DNA of 64,000 bases, taken from NCBI GenBank assembly GCA_029561345.1, contig JAKQJC010000034.1, positions 124,001 to 188,000 on the forward strand. The letters run 5' to 3'. A program made the position numbers and the translations under genes. The notes under the pieces were generated by a model. The model was given only the letters and a program-made list of their open reading frames with translations, made no database searches and had not been told where the DNA came from. Shown here piece by piece: positions 48,159 through 55,623 of this stretch. This stretch comes from Chloroflexota bacterium. Lineage in GTDB: Bacteria > Chloroflexota > Anaerolineae > Anaerolineales > Anaerolineaceae. The number at the start of each line of letters is the position of its first letter. Position 1 is the stretch's first letter.

Positions 48159-48282
48159 ATGTGGTTAAGCTTCTGATCGAAAATGGAAAACCCCCAAGGG
48201 GAACGGCTGTGATTTGTTAGGTGTTTGCAAGGTGTTTTTGGGCAAAAGACGGGCATAATTAAGAACTGGATGGCTTTCCCGC

Positions 48283-48313
48283 TTGTCATCCCCAAAACGA
48301 TTCATGATATAAT
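48283..48313 (+). promoter_or_regulatory. Promoter of the response regulator gene
   Basis: TTGTCA (48283-48288), 19-bp spacer, TATAAT (48308-48313). The spacer is long. CGGAGG follows directly before the ATG at 48332. Confidence 0.5.
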
Positions 48314-48331
48314 CTAAACATCGGAGGCCCT

Positions 48332-48709
48332 ATGAAAGTATTGGTGGTGGATGACGACCCAGCCATGACAGAACTGCTTAAGCTGCTGCTGCAGCAGGCA
48401 TCAGCCGAGGTGGTGACAGCCAACTCAGGCATGCAGGCCATTGAATTGGTGACAGAAGCCCCCCCAGATGTGATGATTCTGGACCTGATGATGCCCGAAA
48501 TGGATGGCTGGGAAGTGTGCGAGCGCATCCGCAAGGTGAGCCGTTTGCCCATTCTGGTGCTTTCGGCGCTGGATAAACCGGGGATGGTGGCACGCGCCCT
48601 GGATTCAGGGGCCGATGATTACCTGATCAAGCCGGTGCCGAGCGGGGTGCTGATTGCCCACCTGAACAACCTGGTGCGGCGCTCCAATCCGGAAGCCCAG
48701 GCCGCCTGA
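48332..48709 (+). CDS. Single-domain response regulator (CheY-like)
   Basis: 125 residues, only a receiver domain. VVDDDP supplies the acidic cluster, the phosphoacceptor Asp is in ILDLMMPEMDG (near 51), the switch Ser/Thr is in LSALDK, and Lys is in YLIKPV. With no output domain it must act by protein contact. Monocistronic between its own promoter and terminator; no kinase adjoins it. Confidence 0.95.
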   Translation: MKVLVVDDDPAMTELLKLLLQQASAEVVTANSGMQAIELVTEAPPDVMILDLMMPEMDGWEVCERIRKVSRLPILVLSALDKPGMVARALDSGADDYLIKPVPSGVLIAHLNNLVRRSNPEAQAA

Positions 48710-48730
48710 TTGATCCCTTTTTTGACCATC

Positions 48731-48763
48731 AAACCCTTCTTTACCACAGAGAAGGGTTTTTTT
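48731..48763 (+). terminator. Intrinsic terminator
   Basis: Stem AAACCCTTCT/AGAAGGGTTT (48731-48740 with 48750-48759) followed by seven or more T's. Confidence 0.93.
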
Positions 48764-48823
48764 ATATTTGTGGATGGGGTATAATGAACGGCATAGACTG
48801 CCGCAAGGCAGGTTGACGCTCAC

Positions 48824-49825
48824 ATGGGAAGGTTTTCAAATTTGAATTCACATTCACTGCATACTCGTTTCCGCCGCGCCGCACACAGCGGGTGGATGAT
48901 TTTTGGCTTATTGACTCTGGCTGTTCTGCTGGCAGCCTGCACGCCTCCTTCGCCCGCCCCCACGGCAGGCCCGGTGGTGAACCCCAGCCAGGCGCCGCTG
49001 GCATTGACTGAAACGGCGGCGCCGGCCCTGACCCTGACCCCCACGGTGGAACCCACCCCCACGGCCACCCCGGTGCCGCTGGCGGCCCAGGTGAACCAGG
49101 GCGGCGTTACCCTGGCGGAATATCAATCTGAACTGCAGCGCTACCGCGCCGCTGAAATCCTTTTGCAGCGCACCCCGGCTGCTGAAGCGGATGCAAAGAC
49201 GGCAGTGCTGGACGACCTGATCAATCAGGAACTGCTGGCGCAGGCCGCGGCTGAAGGGGGTTTTGTGTTGAATGAAGCCGACCTGCAGGCGCGGGTGGAT
49301 CAGGTGATCGCCGATCGAGGCGGGCAGGAAGCCTTCAACACCTGGCTGGCGGCCAATTTTTACACCCCTGAGACGTTCAGGGCGGCCCTGGCGCGGCAAA
49401 TGGCGGCTGCCTGGCAGCGCGATCAGATTTCCGCATCCATTCCAGCGGAAATGGAACAAATTCATGCCCGTCAGATTTTGATCTATAATGAAGATGATGC
49501 TAAAATAATTTATGCTCAGTTAAAAGCTGGCGCAGATTTTGCAACCTTAGCGCAGAGGTACGATCCGGTTTCACTGGGCGAGTTGGGCTGGTTTCCACAG
49601 GGATACCTGCTCTCGAAAGAAGTTGAAGCAGCCGTGTTTGCCCTGCAGCCGGAACAGATGACAGAGATTGTCAAAAGCCCGGCAGGTTATCATATGGTCA
49701 AGGTTCTGGAACGAGGGCTGCACCCTCTCTCGCCGGACGCCCGGCAGGTGCTGCAGAAAAATGCCCTGAAAGCCTGGATTGACCACCGCCGCGCCCAAAG
49801 CAGCATCACCATCACCGTGCCATAA
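48824..49825 (+). CDS. PpiC/parvulin-type peptidyl-prolyl isomerase lipoprotein
   Basis: 333 residues. Lipobox LLAAC (Cys39) after a rather long basic leader, TPT-rich linker to ~90, SurA/PrsA-like N-terminal helical domain (~90-205), and a parvulin domain ~208-305 with IHARQILIYNEDDAKIIYAQ, FATLAQRYDP, GELGWFPQG. Likely an extracytoplasmic foldase for secreted proteins, fitting the many large exported proteins nearby. Followed 24 bp later by a membrane protein gene. Confidence 0.92.
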   Translation: MGRFSNLNSHSLHTRFRRAAHSGWMIFGLLTLAVLLAACTPPSPAPTAGPVVNPSQAPLALTETAAPALTLTPTVEPTPTATPVPLAAQVNQGGVTLAEYQSELQRYRAAEILLQRTPAAEADAKTAVLDDLINQELLAQAAAEGGFVLNEADLQARVDQVIADRGGQEAFNTWLAANFYTPETFRAALARQMAAAWQRDQISASIPAEMEQIHARQILIYNEDDAKIIYAQLKAGADFATLAQRYDPVSLGELGWFPQGYLLSKEVEAAVFALQPEQMTEIVKSPAGYHMVKVLERGLHPLSPDARQVLQKNALKAWIDHRRAQSSITITVP

Positions 49826-49849
49826 ACCAAAAAATTACGGGAGAATATC

Positions 49850-50635
49850 ATGCTATCAGGACAGCCGCAAAACCTATCTTCTACCCCACGCCGGAAATCA
49901 CGCCCGTTCAATTTTGATATCATCTGGAATTTCCTGACCCTGCTGGTACTATTCAGCATTTGCGGCATGATTGGCTGGTTTGCGCTTATCTTCCTGGATC
50001 CGAGCCAGATGTTCAACCCGTTCCCCCCGCAGATCAACCCGGCGGCGGAAATCCCGCAAATTCAGGTCTGGCCGACCAACACCAGCGTGCCGGTGGCGCT
50101 GCCGCCCACCTGGACGCCCACCAACACCACGGCGCCGACCATCACCAACACACCCAAACCCCCGACCATCACCCCGACCATTTTTGTGATCCAGGGCCCG
50201 CCCACGGCGATCCCGCCGACGGCTGAGCCCAGCGCCACCCCCACCCAGGCTTCCAACCTGCCCTTCGCCCTGCGCGGCAGCATTGTGGCCATTTCCAGCA
50301 ACGTCACCCGCCCCGATTCCGGCTGCAACTGGATGGGCGTGGGCGGACAGGTGTTTGATATGCAGGGAGCGCCGATTGTGGGCTACACCATCCAGCTTGG
50401 CGGCACGCTGGCTTCCACCCCGGTGGATATGCTCAGCCTGACCGGCACAGCCCTGCAGTACGGCTCGGGCGGCTATGAATTCACCATCACGGACCGGCCG
50501 ATAGCTTCCAAGAAGACCCTCTGGGTGCAGTTGATGGACCAGGCTGGGATGCAAATTTCCACCCGCATTTACTTCGATACCTTCGATGACTGCGAAAAGA
50601 ACCTGATTCTGGTGAATTTCAAACAGATCCGCTGA
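49850..50635 (+). CDS. Single-span membrane protein with Thr/Pro linker and beta domain
   Basis: 261 residues. A membrane helix (~27-50) is followed by a Thr/Pro-rich stalk (~70-135) and a C-terminal domain (~140-261) beginning NLPFALRGSIVAISSNVT with GCNWMGVGGQVFDMQGAPI and YGSGGYEF, resembling carboxypeptidase-regulatory/Ig-like modules. Two Cys (~161 and ~251) may pair. Function unknown; extracytoplasmic by topology. Between the foldase and MBL genes. Confidence 0.72.
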   Translation: MLSGQPQNLSSTPRRKSRPFNFDIIWNFLTLLVLFSICGMIGWFALIFLDPSQMFNPFPPQINPAAEIPQIQVWPTNTSVPVALPPTWTPTNTTAPTITNTPKPPTITPTIFVIQGPPTAIPPTAEPSATPTQASNLPFALRGSIVAISSNVTRPDSGCNWMGVGGQVFDMQGAPIVGYTIQLGGTLASTPVDMLSLTGTALQYGSGGYEFTITDRPIASKKTLWVQLMDQAGMQISTRIYFDTFDDCEKNLILVNFKQIR

Positions 50636-50646
50636 GAGGACTCCAA

Positions 50647-51321
50647 ATGACTTTTCTTGAGATCAACCTGGGGTTGAGCCGCTGTTTTTTGCTGCCCTGC
50701 CAGGATGGTTATTTGTTGATTGATACGTCCATGGCTGCCAGCAAGGCAGCCTTTTTGAAAGCCCTGCAGGGGTTGAACGTGACGGTGCCGCAAATTCGCT
50801 GGCTGCTGATCACGCACCACCACCTCGATCATGTGGGGTTTGCCGAAGAGATCCTGAAGGAAAGCGGCGCCCGCCTGATCATTCACCGCGCTGGCGTTGA
50901 GCAGTTGAAAAGCGGCGTCATGGCGCCGCACAGGCCGGTCAACCGGCGCATGCGCCTGCTTTCAGCGATGATCAGCGCTGGCGGCCGCGAGCGCCTGCCG
51001 GCGCTGGGCGGTCGGGCGGAGGATGTGGTGATTGAGGGCGATGACGACCACCTGCTGGCCTCCATCGGTATTGAAGGGCGCATTTTGCATACCCCCGGCC
51101 ACACCCGCGATTCGATTTCCGTGCTGCTGGCTGATGGACATGCCTTTGTGGGCGATGCGGCTTCGAATTCCCTGCATGTGCTGGGCACAGCTTACCGGCC
51201 TTTTGTGCTGGAGAACCCTGAACAGGTGAAGGAAAGCTGGGTTAAGCTCAAACAGGCCGGGGCCAGGGTGTTCCACCCGGCGCACGGCGCGGCATTTGAG
51301 GTGGAGAAACTGAAAATTTGA
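50647..51321 (+). CDS. MBL-fold metallo-hydrolase
   Basis: 224 residues. Metal motif THHHLDHVG near 57-65, His in HTPGHTRDS, Asp in FVGDAASN and a last His in FHPAHGA. This is the glyoxalase II-like/beta-lactamase fold; substrate unknown. It starts 11 bp after the preceding gene and ends at a terminator. Confidence 0.93.
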   Translation: MTFLEINLGLSRCFLLPCQDGYLLIDTSMAASKAAFLKALQGLNVTVPQIRWLLITHHHLDHVGFAEEILKESGARLIIHRAGVEQLKSGVMAPHRPVNRRMRLLSAMISAGGRERLPALGGRAEDVVIEGDDDHLLASIGIEGRILHTPGHTRDSISVLLADGHAFVGDAASNSLHVLGTAYRPFVLENPEQVKESWVKLKQAGARVFHPAHGAAFEVEKLKI

Positions 51322-51326
51322 AATAG

Positions 51327-51352
51327 AAAACCGCCTGCAAAGGCGGTTTTTT
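51327..51352 (+). terminator. Intrinsic terminator after the MBL gene
   Basis: Stem AAAACCGCCT/AGGCGGTTTT (51327-51336 with 51341-51350), GCAA loop, T-run. Confidence 0.92.
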
Positions 51353-51380
51353 GTTGAAAAACGGTTTGGGGCAAAGCCGG

Positions 51381-54152
51381 TCAGTTGAATATTTCCGGCA
51401 GGTAAAGCAGCATGGCGGCCATCACCTCAAGCAGGACGGCATTATTAGCCGGATCGGCATCGGTTTCGGCGGTGGTGATGGTGAGGGTGACGGGATAATG
51501 CGCGCCGTAAGGGGCCGCAGGGGAAGGCGCCGCAAGCAGGAGGAAGGACTGAGAATCGAGGAAGGCGCTGCCGGGCAGTTCCCAGGTGAGCACGCTGCCG
51601 CTGACGGCTGGACTGACCCCGGACGTGTCGCCGGCATAGGTCAGGTCAGCGCCGAGAGTGGCGGCGATGGTGATGCTGGCGGGGGTGGTCAGGCCGTAAT
51701 TCGCATAGTTTATTTCAACCGGTGCGGCCCCGCCGGGGGTTCCCAGGGCCAATGCTTCAGACGGCCAGATGGCCATATCCACACCAGGGCTGATGGCGCT
51801 GTAGGTGGTGCTGCCAAAACCAGTGGCGCTGGTTTGCAGGCTGGCCGATTGGGCCTGACCGGAGCGGAAAATCATCGCCGGGGTGAGAATTCCCCCGCCG
51901 CCGTTGACCAGGGCGTAGTAAAGATGGTAGCGCTGGCTGTAGTCCGCGTCCATCCAGGTGAGGACGGCATGCCCGGCGGCATCGGCGGTGACAGATACAT
52001 GCCTGGTTCCGGCGCTCACAGCGGGAGCCGGCAGCAGGGTGGGGGCCACGGTGCGGGTGAAGCTGGAATCGAGCACAGCAAAGCGGGTGATGCCGCTGCC
52101 GGTCCAGGCAACGACAATTTTCCCGTCTGAAAGCTCAGCCGCATCGGCGTAATTATCATCATAGGTCCACCCGTCCTCGGTGAGGCGGGCCGGGTTTTTA
52201 ATCAGGTTTCCGGCGCTGTCCATGACCGCATAATACAGATCTCCGTCGCTGGCGCGCTGCCAGGTGAGGAGGGCCTTCCCACCGCTCAGGGTATTTACAC
52301 CTGAAAGGTCGTATCCTTCCCAGTTGTCGCCAATGGTATCGTGGGTGAACTGGACGGGACCGCTGACCGCAGCTCCGCTGGCATCCACCACCGCAACATA
52401 GATATCATTGATTTTGCAATCGTTGAAAGCGCAGTTTGGGGCGCGGTGATAGCGCTGCCAGGCCAGCACAAACCGGTTATCCGTGGTGGCTGCCAGGCGG
52501 GTGGAGTAATATTGAGGCACATTGGGGGTGGCCGCTGTGCCCCAATAGGTGTTATAGGTCAGGTTGACCGGACCGGCAACCAGGTCGCCGGCGGCATCCA
52601 GCACGGCAAAATAGACATTGAAATTGGACTGCATTTCGCCGTTGATGGATTGGACCACTTCGCGATACCATAAAACGCCGATATGTCCATCAGGGGTGAC
52701 GGCCGCCACCGCGCTGTAATCATAGGTGGACAGACCCGCAGTGCTGTGATCGGTGAGCCTGCCCGCCGGGCGCAGGGGCCGGCCCACCTTATCCAGAAGG
52801 GCGTATTCGATTTCTGATGTGGACAGGCTGCAATCTACATTTACACAGCGCCACCGGTCCCACAGGTAGAGGAAGCTGCCATCGGGTGTTTGGGTAACGG
52901 CCGGTTCATAGCCCCACGTCCACAGGTCATTCACCGGCCTGACCGCCTGTCCGGCGGGCTGGGAGAGGAAGAGCTTCATCACGCCGTCGGCTTCGTCGCT
53001 GAAGGCGAGGGCAAACGGAGCCGGAACGGCGGTTTGCAGGGTGATGGTTTTATTTTTTGCCGGGTTCAGCGAAGATTGGGCCAGGACGGCAGCGGCATTG
53101 GCGTCACCGGCGGCGGCGCCAGGCGGTGTTTGCACGCGGGCGACGATGGTGAGGGCGCTGCCGGGAGAAAGCCAGCCGGTATCCAGGACCGTGTCGCTGT
53201 CGGTATCGGAAAGCGGGGTGACGCCGTCAGCATAATACAGGTTGAACGGCCAGACGGATGAGGTGGCCAGGTCAAACACATCAGCGCCCGTATCGCCGGT
53301 GTTGCGGATGGTGAGGAAAAAATCGCGGGTTTCGCCAGCGCGGACGAAGGCTCCCTGCACAGGCGGATTGACCTGCAGGCGGGCCGCGGCGGGCGGGCGG
53401 GTGAAGCGCACAGCCTTTCCATCTGCCAGCCCGGCGCTGTTGTGCAGATAGGTCAGGCCGGAGATCCCGGAGGCATCTTCAATGCCCACGGTGGCGCTTT
53501 CCAGGTTCCCCGCCAGGCTGAGATACTGCAGGATGATATCGCCGTTTTCATGGAGGATGATCTCGAAGGTGAGGGTTTCAGCGGAACTGGCCGCGCAGCA
53601 GCGCGAGATACCGGCATATTCAATGACCAGGAAGCGGTCAGGGGCCGCGCCGCCCAGCAGGGTATAGACTTTGCCTGAATTGTAAGATTGGTTGATGGCC
53701 AGGTCGTCCCAGAAGGCGGCAATGAGATTGTTGGGAGCGGCCTGCTGCGGGATGAGACGGTTGGCGTAGGCCGGGTGGGTGCCGCCAAAAGTGATCAGCC
53801 CATTGGTGTTGATATAGAGATCGGTGTAGGTGTTTTCGTAGAATTTGAAAGGGAAGCCAATCTCGATCTGGCTGTAGAGATCATTGCCCACCAGGTAGCG
53901 ATCGGTGCCAGTGGCGGCGTCGATCCAATTGAAGGCGGCCGTGTCATCCCAGGTGTAACCGAATTCGTCCGGCCCGCCAGCGGCCTGAGGCTGCTGCGGA
54001 GCACCCTCCGCTGCCGCCTGCCGAGGGGGAATGGGGTCTGCTGAACGGCCGGCTGGCAGGCTGTTTTGCGCCGCGGCGGGCTGGATGCGAGCGGAAAGAA
54101 GAATGATGAAGATCAGGCCGATATTGAGAAAACGTAAACCATGTGATCGCAT
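51381..54152 (-). CDS. Large secreted beta-rich protein (923 aa)
   Basis: Signal peptide ~1-28 (RFLNIGLIFIILLSARIQPAAA). Residues ~60-260 resemble a nidogen/galactose-binding-like domain (FGYTWDDTAAFNWIDAATG, FPFKFYENTYTDLYINTNG). A C-terminal half (~400-800) contains repeats of the form FAVLDAxGxxVxGPVxLTxDT, probably a beta-propeller. Ig/DUF11-like modules flank it. The C-terminus ends MLLYLPEIFN, the same kind of tail as the giant protein and M23-like protein. No catalytic residues recognised. Likely surface-exposed. Confidence 0.82.
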   Translation of the reverse strand: MRSHGLRFLNIGLIFIILLSARIQPAAAQNSLPAGRSADPIPPRQAAAEGAPQQPQAAGGPDEFGYTWDDTAAFNWIDAATGTDRYLVGNDLYSQIEIGFPFKFYENTYTDLYINTNGLITFGGTHPAYANRLIPQQAAPNNLIAAFWDDLAINQSYNSGKVYTLLGGAAPDRFLVIEYAGISRCCAASSAETLTFEIILHENGDIILQYLSLAGNLESATVGIEDASGISGLTYLHNSAGLADGKAVRFTRPPAAARLQVNPPVQGAFVRAGETRDFFLTIRNTGDTGADVFDLATSSVWPFNLYYADGVTPLSDTDSDTVLDTGWLSPGSALTIVARVQTPPGAAAGDANAAAVLAQSSLNPAKNKTITLQTAVPAPFALAFSDEADGVMKLFLSQPAGQAVRPVNDLWTWGYEPAVTQTPDGSFLYLWDRWRCVNVDCSLSTSEIEYALLDKVGRPLRPAGRLTDHSTAGLSTYDYSAVAAVTPDGHIGVLWYREVVQSINGEMQSNFNVYFAVLDAAGDLVAGPVNLTYNTYWGTAATPNVPQYYSTRLAATTDNRFVLAWQRYHRAPNCAFNDCKINDIYVAVVDASGAAVSGPVQFTHDTIGDNWEGYDLSGVNTLSGGKALLTWQRASDGDLYYAVMDSAGNLIKNPARLTEDGWTYDDNYADAAELSDGKIVVAWTGSGITRFAVLDSSFTRTVAPTLLPAPAVSAGTRHVSVTADAAGHAVLTWMDADYSQRYHLYYALVNGGGGILTPAMIFRSGQAQSASLQTSATGFGSTTYSAISPGVDMAIWPSEALALGTPGGAAPVEINYANYGLTTPASITIAATLGADLTYAGDTSGVSPAVSGSVLTWELPGSAFLDSQSFLLLAAPSPAAPYGAHYPVTLTITTAETDADPANNAVLLEVMAAMLLYLPEIFN

Positions 54153-54212
54153 ATGACTCCCTATTGTGCACTACCAGATGAGGATCCCCGCAGAATCAAT
54201 CACGATATTAAA

Positions 54213-54241
54213 ATTATAGACGCTCGGGACGGCAATTGCAA
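54213..54241 (-). promoter_or_regulatory. Promoter of the 923-aa secreted protein
   Basis: Minus strand: TTGCAA (54236-54241), 17-bp spacer, TATAAT (54213-54218). Confidence 0.65.
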
Positions 54242-54271
54242 TAAAAAAAAAGGCCGGAGGAAAATCCGGCC
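54242..54271 (-). terminator. Terminator after the rhodanese gene
   Basis: Stem GGCCGGA/TCCGGCC (54252-54258 with 54265-54271) followed on the minus strand by about ten U's. Confidence 0.88.
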
Positions 54272-54298
54272 GGCAGGAATGGGGGAAAATGGCTGGGC

Positions 54299-55141
54299 TT
54301 ATGCTTTACCTATCGGGCGGTTGGGGTCGCGAATCCATTCACTCCATGAGCCCACATAGAGCTTGCCGCCGGGCAAACCGGCCATTTCCATGGCCAGCAG
54401 GTGAAAAATGGAGGTGACGCCAGAACCGCAGTAAACTGCCACATGATCGGGCGGGGTGCCGCCGAGCAAAGCGTCAAATTCAGCGCGCAGCACATCCGGG
54501 GCCTTGAGGACGCCCTCTGGGGTCAGGTTTAAGCCGTGAAAGCGGTTGACGGCGCCGGGAATATGCCCGGCGATGGCGTCAATGGGCTCGCTTTCGCCGC
54601 GGTAGCGTTCAGGAGAGCGGGCATCCACCAGCCTCCAGGCCGGGTCCAGGCGCAGGCGGTCCACTTCGGCAGCGCTGACCACTGCGCTGGCATCGATCAC
54701 GCCGTGAAAAGGGTAAGGCGGGCGGGTTTCAGCCCCGCTGGCGGTCTGGCGGCCTTCGCGAGTCCATTTTGGGAAGCCGCCATCCAGCACAGCCACAGCT
54801 GCATGCCCGCTGTGGCGCAGCATCCACCATGTGCGGTCGGCAAAGGCGCCCCCATTGGCATCATAGACCACCACCTGGGTTTCGGGGGTGATGCCCCAGC
54901 CTGACACGGTTTTTTGCCAGGCGGCATCATCCGGAAGGGGATGGCGGCCGGTTTCCGGCCGCACGGGAGCAGCCAGGTCATGCCCCAGGCTGGCATAGAT
55001 GGCGCCGGGAATATGCGCCTCAAGGTAGGCTTCATGCCCCCAGTTGGGCCTGGCCAGGTCGTAGCGGGCGTCAATGACCGCCCAGTTTGGATCATCAAGA
55101 TGTTCTGCCAGGTCAGCGGTGGATATAATGGTAGAAAACAT
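54299..55141 (-). CDS. Thiosulfate/3-mercaptopyruvate sulfurtransferase (rhodanese)
   Basis: 280 residues with tandem rhodanese domains. The active Cys238 is in AVYCGSGVTS; the 5-residue loop after Cys is of the kind that accepts thiosulfate or mercaptopyruvate. WWMLRHSGH and VDARSPERYRG are further family motifs. It moves sulfane sulfur. No signal peptide. It follows the small membrane protein gene by 11 bp. Confidence 0.94.
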   Translation of the reverse strand: MFSTIISTADLAEHLDDPNWAVIDARYDLARPNWGHEAYLEAHIPGAIYASLGHDLAAPVRPETGRHPLPDDAAWQKTVSGWGITPETQVVVYDANGGAFADRTWWMLRHSGHAAVAVLDGGFPKWTREGRQTASGAETRPPYPFHGVIDASAVVSAAEVDRLRLDPAWRLVDARSPERYRGESEPIDAIAGHIPGAVNRFHGLNLTPEGVLKAPDVLRAEFDALLGGTPPDHVAVYCGSGVTSIFHLLAMEMAGLPGGKLYVGSWSEWIRDPNRPIGKA

Positions 55142-55152
55142 GGAACCTCCGG

Positions 55153-55566
55153 TTATTTTTGATGGTTGTGAACAAGGGCGGCGCTCAACAGCAGCAGCAG
55201 CAGGCCGGCGCTGTCAAACAGGATAAAACGCAAGATGGATTGGCTGAGCAGGGGATAGTCCGCCGGCAGATTCAGCCAGAGCAGGGTTTCGCCGGCGGCG
55301 CCGACAGCCTGCATGATGACCGCCTGCCAGAGCGAAAGGTTAAAACGCCGCGGGTGCCAGAGGGCAAAAGCATAGGGCACATTCCACATCAGAAACAGGA
55401 TGCCCATGCCCTGCACAGCAGCCCGGCCGGGAATGCCGGCCACTTCAAAACCAGGCGCATAAATTTCTGGCCAGATGAGAAAGAGCACAGCGCACTGCAC
55501 GTTTATGAAGAAGACCAGGCCAATCAGCAGGCGGGCCAGCCAAAGGCGGCGGTGGGGTGTCAGCAT
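55153..55566 (-). CDS. Small four-helix membrane protein
   Basis: 137 residues, with about four hydrophobic helices (~10-30, ~50-68, ~76-97, ~108-130). No family recognised. Located 11 bp upstream of the rhodanese gene, so probably cotranscribed. Confidence 0.75.
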   Translation of the reverse strand: MLTPHRRLWLARLLIGLVFFINVQCAVLFLIWPEIYAPGFEVAGIPGRAAVQGMGILFLMWNVPYAFALWHPRRFNLSLWQAVIMQAVGAAGETLLWLNLPADYPLLSQSILRFILFDSAGLLLLLLSAALVHNHQK

Positions 55567-55580
55567 ATCATATCCGGATT

Positions 55581-55616
55581 GGCGTCCCTGTCCGGAGATA
55601 CGCGGACAGGGACGCC
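55581..55616 (-). terminator. Strong hairpin after the S9 peptidase gene
   Basis: 14-bp stem GGCGTCCCTGTCCG/CGGACAGGGACGCC (55581-55594 with 55603-55616). It lies just after the S9 stop but has no U-tract, so it could act as a transcript-end stabiliser. Confidence 0.5.
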
Positions 55617-55623
55617 GGATTCA

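Larger units (their letters stand above)
47992..48331. other. Intergenic region with strong inverted repeat and promoter
   Basis: 340 bp without a credible gene. It holds a short GC hairpin (CCCGC/GCGGG near 48088-48103), a 14-bp perfect inverted repeat at 48120-48158, and at the right end a promoter for the response regulator. Antisense frames here have no recognisable product. Confidence 0.6.
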
